NCBI RefSeq assembly: GCF_900107535.1
Contig: NZ_FNRA01000003.1
Location: forward strand, 62,001 to 126,000
DNA length: 64,000 nucleotides
Direction: 5' to 3'
Source: Pedobacter hartonius
Lineage (GTDB): Bacteria > Bacteroidota > Bacteroidia > Sphingobacteriales > Sphingobacteriaceae
Shown here: positions 58,778 to 64,000 of the stretch, piece by piece
Numbering within the stretch: position 1 is the stretch's first letter
Layout: every line of letters starts with the position of its first letter
Position numbers and translations under genes: made by a program
Notes under the pieces: model-generated
What the model saw: the letters and a program-made list of their open reading frames with translations, nothing else
Databases searched by the model: none
What the model was told of the DNA's origin: nothing

Positions 58778-59569
58778 TTGAACATGCACCTAAACAAAAC
58801 TATCATTGCTACAGCCTGCATTGTAGCATTCGCTCTTTCAAATGCAAACGCACAGGCCAAACATGAGGATACCGAATTTTATACACCGGTTCCCCAAAAA
58901 GTAACTCCGGGAAAAATTACTACTGAAGCCCCTTCTGACGCTGTTATCCTGTTCAATGGCAAGAACCTTGACCAGTGGGTAATGACGGACGACAGAACGC
59001 AGCCCGCACAATGGATCGTCTCTGACGGCATCCTTACCGTAAACAAAAAAACCGGCAACATTGAAACCAAACAGTCATTCGGCAACTACCAGCTGCATAT
59101 TGAATGGCGTGTACCTCAGAACATTACAGGTACAGGACAGGCAAGAGGCAACAGCGGACTTTTCCTGGCTTCCATGGGTAAGGGAGACCTGGGATATGAA
59201 CTGCAGATCCTGGACAATTACGACAACAAAACCTATACTAACGGTATGGCCGGAAGTATCTACAAACAAACTTCCCCACTGGTAAACCCTTCAAAGAAAG
59301 CCGGAGAATGGCAGAGCTACGATGTGATCTGGACAGCACCTACCTTTAAGGCTGATAGTTCGGTAAATACCCCGGCAAAGGTTACCGTATTGTTTAACGG
59401 TGTACTGGTACAAAACGGATTTGAGCTGAAAGGCCCAACGCAGTATGTCGGTCCTGCCGCTTACCGCCAGGCACATGGCCCGCTTCCTGTTAAACTACAG
59501 GCACATGGAGATAAAAGTGAGCCTGTAAGTTTCCGTAATATCTGGATCAGGGAACTGACTGTACTATAG
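58778..59569 (+). CDS. DUF1080 (3-keto-disaccharide hydrolase-type) exported protein
   Basis: A 263-aa protein with a signal peptide (IIATACIVAFALSNANAQ) and one DUF1080/LamG-like domain: VILFNGKNLDQWV (about 55-67), FGNYQLHIEWRVP, RGNSGLFLASMGKGDLGYE, ILDNYDNKTYTNGMAGSIY and PVSFRNIWIREL. Family members include 3-keto-glucoside hydrolases acting on sugars oxidised at C3. A terminator follows. It is 100 bp after the sugar kinase and may be co-transcribed. Confidence 0.9.
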   Translation: MNMHLNKTIIATACIVAFALSNANAQAKHEDTEFYTPVPQKVTPGKITTEAPSDAVILFNGKNLDQWVMTDDRTQPAQWIVSDGILTVNKKTGNIETKQSFGNYQLHIEWRVPQNITGTGQARGNSGLFLASMGKGDLGYELQILDNYDNKTYTNGMAGSIYKQTSPLVNPSKKAGEWQSYDVIWTAPTFKADSSVNTPAKVTVLFNGVLVQNGFELKGPTQYVGPAAYRQAHGPLPVKLQAHGDKSEPVSFRNIWIRELTVL

Positions 59570-59591
59570 CAGCCCAGGCGATGCTACAGAG

Positions 59592-59618
59592 AGCCTGTTT
59601 TCGTTAGGAAAACAGGCT
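59592..59618 (+). terminator. terminator of the DUF1080 gene
   Basis: AGCCTGTTTTC (59592-59602) pairs with GAAAACAGGCT (59608-59618) around a five-base loop, followed by TTATTTATTTTA. It begins 22 bp after the stop codon. Confidence 0.85.
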
Positions 59619-59809
59619 TTATTTATTTTAGAAGAGATCAGACAGTCTCAATTCTATCTAACCTCAATTCAGATCCTGGATTAATATTAAAAAAATATCA
59701 GGTAGGGAAACCTTAGTTATATTTCAAAAAAAACATATCACAACCTTTTGAAATATGGTCTTTTATATTGAAATAAAAGGGATTACAAAGCTATTGTTCG
59801 TTCATTCAT

Positions 59810-60279
59810 CTACATCATAGAACAACGGGCGAAGCGTGGGCTGGGATGATCCGGCTCACAGTTCAGGTAAAAGCTATAGATCCCATCAGCGGGGATATCC
59901 AGATAACCCTGGTATTTGAGCACAAATGCTGGTGCATCTGCTTTTTCAGGCAGCACCACGCTGTTAACCGTATAGGCTGCTTTTGCAATTGCCGAGCTTG
60001 TAGTAATCGTTAAGCGATACCCCTCCGGGGCGGTAATAGACGCATCATACTTCAGCACGATGGCCTTTGCAGTGGTATTGCCCATACTCCTTTTCAGCGG
60101 CTTACCCAGGTATTGCTGCAGCAGCAGGTTGAGCTGTGCCGCTTCATGGTCAAAGCGGTGGTCGGCAGATACAATCAGTGTTTGGGTGGTGATGGTAAAA
60201 TTGCTTGAACACCGTTAAAAATGCACGCGCCAAAAATTAAGGCGAGACAGATCATTTTACGGTAGTGGTATCGTTTCAT
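59810..60279 (-). pseudogene. decayed second beta-N-acetylhexosaminidase (GH20) gene
   Basis: The ATG at 60279 opens a signal peptide (MKRYHYRKMICLALIFGA) that goes out of frame after residue 28. One base off, the frame continues with TLIVSADHRFDHEAAQLNLL, LQQYLGKPLKR, IVLKYDASITAPEGYRLTI: the N-terminal GH20b domain. It then passes straight to VLPEKADAPAFVLKYQGYLD and IPADGIYSFYLN, a C-terminal PA14-like part, so the whole catalytic barrel is deleted. Another frame change seems to affect the last residues. It lies 18 bp downstream of an intact GH20 gene and was probably its operon partner. Confidence 0.75.
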
Positions 60280-60297
60280 ATTGTACTTAATTATTAC

Positions 60298-62199
60298 TTA
60301 GTAGACGTGGCCTGCAGTCTCACTTCTTTTGATGAGCTCTTCCTTTTTGATATTGATCTGTTTGCCGATGGGCTTACCGTTACGGTAGGTAATGGCATCA
60401 ATCTGCGTAGCACCCATAGGGAAATTTAAAACCGAACCATCATATTTTGCTGCATGCAGGTCAGGAAAAGTATTATCAAAAGTATAATAGATTTCCAGGC
60501 CCGGCACCTCGGTAGCCATCGTCAATGAAACATCACTGCCAGCTTCTTTAGCGGGTTTAAAGATCACATTGTAACAGCTTTTGGCATAATTGATATCAGC
60601 GGCATCCATGCGTGTAAACTCGTTCTCCAGGCGGCTGAAGAAATCCGGCCAGTTCTTTTTAGATTTCGGGCTCCAGTAAACCTCAGACAGTGCAATAGAA
60701 CGTGGCCAAACCATATATTCCATATGCCTGTAGGTGGGTACAGATTCCGTCCATAGGTTTCCCTGTCCTCCTAGGATCAGCTTTTCATCAATCCCTGCCG
60801 GAACAGGCTCATAGTTATAGCTGTCACTCAGCCTGCAAAGGCCGTAAGTATCCGGTTCTGCCAGGGGGTCGCCCTGGTAGAGGTCAAGATAGACATAATC
60901 CCATGGGGTCATCACTACAGGATGTCCCATTTTTGCGGCTTCAATCCCGCCGTTCATTCCTCTCCAGCTCATTACAGTAGCCGAAGGTGCAAGTCCGCCC
61001 TGCAGGATCTCATCCCAGCCAATCAGCTTCTTGCTCTTAGACTGTAATATCTTTTCCAGTCTTTTGATAAAATAACTTTGCAGTTCCTCTACATTTTTCA
61101 ATCCCTTGTCGGCCATTAGCTTCTGGCAGGCAGGATTTTTTTCCCAGTAACCTTTATAAGCTTCATCACCACCGACGTGGATATACTGGCATGGGAAAAG
61201 TTTTGCAACCTCAGTGAATACTTTATCGAGGGTTTTATAAACATCTTCGTTGGAAGGATCAAGGGAATTATCGTCCTGTGCTGCGGTTCTCCATCCTGAA
61301 TTCACACTGTATTGTTTACGGGTGCTGCTCAGTGAAGGATAAGTAGTGATCAGGGCAAGGCTATGTCCGGGAACATCAATTTCAGGAAGTACGGTGACAT
61401 ACCTGTCCTGCGCGTATTTCACGATCTCTTTGATATCTTCCTGTGTGTAAAAACCTCCGTAGGTAGATTCTTCATTGGCGAGAGCTGGCAGGAATGTTCC
61501 CCATCGGCCTGTTCTTTTCACACTGAAAGCACCCTTTTTTGTCAGTTCAGGTAAACTTTTAATTTCGATTCTCCATCCCTGATCGTCGGTCAGGTGCCAG
61601 TGAAAAGTATTGTATTTGTATTTAACCATTTCATCGATAAATCCTTTTACTTCTTCTTTCGTGAAAAAATGGCGACTAACGTCAAGCATCAGGCCTCTCC
61701 ATCCAAAACGCGGATAATCTGTGATCTCAACAGCCGGAATAGTCCAGTGAAGGGGGGCGTTTTGTTGCTTGGCCTCAATCTCTGCCGGTAGAAGCTGGAT
61801 AATGCTTTGCAATCCGTAAAATGCACCCGCAGCGGTATTTGCTGTCAGGGTCACACTTTCAGGGCTTACCTTCAGGTGGTAGCCTTCCCTGCCGATTACG
61901 GTATCAGAATCTGTATTCAGGACGATGAGGATCTTTCTGCTACCCTTTCCCTTATTGACATCAATACCTGTAGCATTTTGAATTTTTTGGCTAAACCACT
62001 TCAGACTTTGCTGCAGCTGCTTGTTTTTCGTTTTCAATTCCAGGGAAACAGTATTATCCAGCGTAAATTCGCCGGCCTGCTCTTTAACCGATACAGGCTC
62101 CGGGATGAGGTGTACCCTGCGTCCACCGGCAGCTTTAAGGTTTAATGAGGCTGCCAAAAAGAACAGCAATAAAAAAAAATGCAGTTGGAATTTTCTCAT
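60298..62199 (-). CDS. beta-N-acetylhexosaminidase, GH20
   Basis: A 633-aa exported glycosidase with signal peptide (FFLLLFFLAASLNLKAA). An N-terminal GH20b domain (VHLIPEPVSVKEQAGEF, GREGYHLKVSPESVTLTA) precedes the catalytic barrel: WRGLMLDVSRHFF, FHWHLTDDQGWRIEI, PEIDVPGHSLAL and the catalytic Asp-Glu pair in YIHVGGDEAYKGYW. The C-terminal region is a small beta domain. It removes terminal N-acetylglucosamine or N-acetylgalactosamine from glycans or chitooligosaccharides, and fits the mannosidase and SusCD genes as glycan-degrading equipment. Confidence 0.95.
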   Translation of the reverse strand: MRKFQLHFFLLLFFLAASLNLKAAGGRRVHLIPEPVSVKEQAGEFTLDNTVSLELKTKNKQLQQSLKWFSQKIQNATGIDVNKGKGSRKILIVLNTDSDTVIGREGYHLKVSPESVTLTANTAAGAFYGLQSIIQLLPAEIEAKQQNAPLHWTIPAVEITDYPRFGWRGLMLDVSRHFFTKEEVKGFIDEMVKYKYNTFHWHLTDDQGWRIEIKSLPELTKKGAFSVKRTGRWGTFLPALANEESTYGGFYTQEDIKEIVKYAQDRYVTVLPEIDVPGHSLALITTYPSLSSTRKQYSVNSGWRTAAQDDNSLDPSNEDVYKTLDKVFTEVAKLFPCQYIHVGGDEAYKGYWEKNPACQKLMADKGLKNVEELQSYFIKRLEKILQSKSKKLIGWDEILQGGLAPSATVMSWRGMNGGIEAAKMGHPVVMTPWDYVYLDLYQGDPLAEPDTYGLCRLSDSYNYEPVPAGIDEKLILGGQGNLWTESVPTYRHMEYMVWPRSIALSEVYWSPKSKKNWPDFFSRLENEFTRMDAADINYAKSCYNVIFKPAKEAGSDVSLTMATEVPGLEIYYTFDNTFPDLHAAKYDGSVLNFPMGATQIDAITYRNGKPIGKQINIKKEELIKRSETAGHVY

Positions 62200-62351
62200 A
62201 TCTTTTGATGATCAGGTTATTGATGAAGCTATTTTGATCGGGCGATCAAAATGAAGTCCTAAATAAATCAAAAGATCTTGCAAAACCTATTCTTTCTAAA
62301 CTTTTTAAGAAGTTTCAGGCTCTTTAACAAAGAAAATACATAAAATATCAT

Positions 62352-62540
62352 TTAAAAAACGTGTACTCCGGCTGAGGACACTGTAAACCTTAGGTTTTCC
62401 AGGTTTTTAAGGGCCATCCCGGCTACATAGCTGCTTTCCTTTGGCACTACTTTACCCTGTTTGCGCGTCGCGATGCTCAGCTCATCTGAGGTTTGCATTA
62501 ACATGAAATCTGAAATTACCCTTTCCCCCTTAAGAATCAT
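62352..62540 (-). CDS. small hypothetical protein (62 aa)
   Basis: A 62-codon frame (MILKGERVISDFMLMQTSDE…) with balanced soluble composition and no known motif. It is followed on the same strand by the GH20 gene after about 150 bp and preceded by the CDGSH gene's terminator at 62614, which would place it at the head of its own transcript. I do not recognise it; that it is expressed is only suggested by position. Confidence 0.4.
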   Translation of the reverse strand: MILKGERVISDFMLMQTSDELSIATRKQGKVVPKESSYVAGMALKNLENLRFTVSSAGVHVF

Positions 62541-62613
62541 GATATTAAGGAACTACGGACTGCGGCCTTTGCAGTGGTTAAGGTTATGATATTATTGAAA
62601 TGAGGCATAAAAA

Positions 62614-62644
62614 AAGCCGTTTCGTGCTAACAAAAACGGCTTTC
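62614..62644 (-). terminator. terminator of the CDGSH gene
   Basis: AAAGCCGTTT (62614-62623) pairs with AAACGGCTTT (62635-62644); on the minus strand a T-rich run (complement of the A-run at 62610-62616) follows. It starts 6 bp beyond the CDGSH stop codon. Confidence 0.85.
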
Positions 62645-62649
62645 TAAAA

Positions 62650-62877
62650 TTATAAGACTTTTTTGGGAGGAAGGTCAAAAGCAATTGCCTCATGCTCAAA
62701 ATGCCCCTTGTGAGCGCCATCGCAAAAAGGCTTGTTTTGTGAAAGTCCGCAGCGGCAGATCGTCAGGACGTCCCTGCCTTGTAATCCATAGGCATTTCCA
62801 TTTTTATCTACGATCTCGAAATCGCCTTCAATCTTCACTGATCCGTTGTTATTGATGGTTAGTTTTGTTGTTGACAT
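62650..62877 (-). CDS. CDGSH iron-sulfur domain protein
   Basis: A 75-aa protein with one CDGSH-type domain. The cluster ligands are seen in CRCGLSQNKPFCDGAHKGHF: Cys-x-Cys, then Cys and His, the 3Cys-1His pattern that binds a 2Fe-2S cluster. Bacterial single-domain members are cytoplasmic and of uncertain role in redox or Fe-S handling. It is not linked to the SUF operon. Confidence 0.93.
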   Translation of the reverse strand: MSTTKLTINNNGSVKIEGDFEIVDKNGNAYGLQGRDVLTICRCGLSQNKPFCDGAHKGHFEHEAIAFDLPPKKVL

Positions 62878-63004
62878 TTATATTTTGTTTGCCGCAAAGC
62901 TAAAATAATGCATGCAAATGCAGGAATATGATTCCAATTTAGAACCATTCCTTGATGTCATATCCGGCAGGCAAAAAGGAGTTGAGCTCCAGACCTTAGG
63001 GCAT

Positions 63005-63039
63005 AAAAAAAGGAGCATCTTTTCGAAACTCCTTTTTTT
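63005..63039. terminator. bidirectional terminator
   Basis: AAAAAAAGGAG (63005-63015) pairs with CTCCTTTTTTT (63029-63039). In the minus direction it closes a transcript from the small gene at 63094-63279; nothing obvious reads into it from the plus side. Confidence 0.75.
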
Positions 63040-63093
63040 TCTTTATCCGTTAATGTTATTGTACAGATGTACGTTAGCAGACACAGCCAGTGA

Positions 63094-63279
63094 TTACAGG
63101 ATCAGCAGTCTTGGATTGATCTTCTTTTGCATACCTAAAGGTAATGTTCTTTTCAAACTATCAGTATTTTTAAATGCTGATGAGTTCACACTTTCCTGAT
63201 TTTGCATTTGATCTCCGATAAATAAGGATTCTTGCTGAAATTTGTCGCTGGTACTTTGAAGTTTTATCTGATCTTTCAT
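63094..63279 (-). CDS. small hypothetical peptide (61 aa), Ser/Gln/Asn-rich
   Basis: A 61-codon frame starting MKDQIKLQSTSDKFQQESLF and ending in KKINPRLLIL. Hydrophilic, no Cys, no membrane segment. A good terminator lies 55 bp past the stop, supporting a real transcript. It resembles nothing I know; the short leader-like start is common to many Bacteroidota small peptides and no modification enzyme is adjacent. Confidence 0.4.
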   Translation of the reverse strand: MKDQIKLQSTSDKFQQESLFIGDQMQNQESVNSSAFKNTDSLKRTLPLGMQKKINPRLLIL

Positions 63280-63434
63280 GGTCTTGAAGTTTTTTTCAAA
63301 TTAAAAACAACCCCTATGCGATAAAGTTTTTAAATCTAAAAAATAAGTTACTAAATCGTTTCGTCATGGAAAGAAAAACTGAAATTTTCCTGATCATCTG
63401 TCATTTTAAAGATTTTACCTACTTTTACATGGTC

Positions 63435-63569
63435 ATGAATACAGAACGCAAGGATTCAAAAAAGGACGTTTTCATCAAGTGGATCAAACGGATCGGCTTC
63501 TGGGGATTTCTGTTCTTCCTGGTCAAGGGGTTGATCTGGCTTGCACTTGGCTATTGGGTATTCAAATAA
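63435..63569 (+). CDS. small single-pass membrane protein (44 aa)
   Basis: From the ATG at 63435 the chain is charged (MNTERKDSKKDVFIKWIKR) and then has one membrane helix (FWGFLFFLVKGLIWLALGYW). Longer in-frame starts at 63366 or 63429 are possible but less likely given the typical positive N-terminus of such proteins. Function unknown. Divergent from the 61-aa gene and 54 bp before the edge gene. Confidence 0.6.
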   Translation: MNTERKDSKKDVFIKWIKRIGFWGFLFFLVKGLIWLALGYWVFK

Positions 63570-63623
63570 TTTATCAAAAAACAATTCTTCATGTTTGACC
63601 GTTAAGGCCTGAAAGTAAGCACG

Positions 63624-64000
63624 ATGAAGAATCAGATTCCAGAACAGCACACAGGCGGAAAGCTTGATACCATTGCAAAAGCTGAATTTCTAACAGCTGC
63701 AGACGCAAAAGACTTTTACCAGATAGCCAAAAGAAGATTGCTACACCCATCAAAATGGGCTGAGATCTGTGAAGTACCCTTGTCTACCTTTACCCTGACG
63801 GATACTGAAGGCAATACGCTTACACGAGAAGCCAGGGAAGGTGATTATTTGAAGATAGATATTCCCGGACCGGGAACACATTCGGGGGACAGCTTCGACT
63901 GGGTAAGAATAGAAAAAATTGAGGAGGAGGTTTCAGCTGATAGTGAAATTGTAAGCCTGCAGGCCAGGCCTGCCGCAAACCCTGCGAGTGATGATACATC
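63624..64000 (+). CDS. uncharacterised protein, N-terminal part (cut by window edge)
   Basis: An open frame from the ATG at 63624 to the end of the window (at least 125 aa). It starts MKNQIPEQHTGGKLDTIAKA, has KRRLLHPSKWAEICEVPLST, then REGDYLKIDIPGPGTHSGDS and FDWVRIEKIEEE. Proteins of this pattern occur in Sphingobacteriaceae and Chitinophagaceae from memory, with no known function. No signal peptide. Confidence 0.7.
   Translation, partial: MKNQIPEQHTGGKLDTIAKAEFLTAADAKDFYQIAKRRLLHPSKWAEICEVPLSTFTLTDTEGNTLTREAREGDYLKIDIPGPGTHSGDSFDWVRIEKIEEEVSADSEIVSLQARPAANPASDDT

Noticed and set aside
63094..63279. 61-aa peptide as a second RiPP precursor
   Set aside because: No modification enzyme is nearby and the sequence lacks a Ser/Thr/Cys-rich core at its end.

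Overview
The window looks like chromosome from a Bacteroidota species of the Sphingobacteriaceae, Pedobacter-like. Grounds: SusC/SusD outer-membrane pairs, many TonB-dependent receptors with carboxypeptidase-like N-terminal domains, LytTR regulators, DUF6496, weak Shine-Dalgarno sites, and one clear TTTG-N19-TAnnTTTR promoter. I saw no rRNA, tRNA or CRISPR array. The species call is inference.

Layout. 1-4882: edge of a GH125 mannosidase gene, an SMP-30 lactonase-like protein, a dicarboxylate/amino-acid symporter, an unknown 269-aa protein and a MOSC protein, with a large palindrome between the last two. 4857-17079: a cobalamin locus on the minus strand in two blocks. The upstream block is cbiP-cobD-cbiB-AAA ATPase. 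A textbook cobalamin riboswitch follows, then btuF-btuC-btuD-TonB receptor-adenosyltransferase-cobU-cobS-cobC. Together they import corrinoids and carry out the late steps (amidation, aminopropanol arm, lower loop); no corrin-ring genes and no cobT are present here. 17158-22191: a transglutaminase-like protein, a TlpA thioredoxin, a HepT fragment, inositol-3-phosphate synthase and a VOC protein. 22614-25406: a TonB receptor with a small CNGKC protein. 25425-30895: a probable L-fucose catabolic operon (mutarotase, UxaA-type dehydratase, two SDRs, FAH-family hydrolase) with a divergent AraC regulator.

32036-37076 is the most unusual part: a candidate minimal RiPP locus. It holds a previously unlisted 50-aa Thr-rich, Cys-free peptide gene with its own strong terminator, a divergent LytS/LytTR two-component system, and a full-length LanB dehydratase. 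No LanC, LanT or protease is nearby. 37254-43452 is a complete SUF operon (sufBCDSE, a MIP18/SufT-like gene and a SufR-like regulator) with an 18-bp tandem repeat just before sufB.

43725-48879: an M1 aminopeptidase, an overlapping HipA-like kinase/DUF3037 pair, and an internally deleted group II intron lying directly after a receptor gene's terminator. Two convergent intergenic spaces (22192-22613 and 46230-46682) each hold two long hairpins. Three of the four have 26-nt arms of unrelated sequence. Two of them share an identical 28-nt head in opposite orientations and a third has a close variant.

48880-64000: a TonB receptor, an orphan ORF, a frameshifted LuxR tail, a SusC/SusD pair divergent from a PfkB sugar kinase, a DUF1080 protein, a GH20 hexosaminidase with a decayed GH20 paralogue behind it, a CDGSH protein and several small genes. 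The right edge cuts an unknown Bacteroidota protein.
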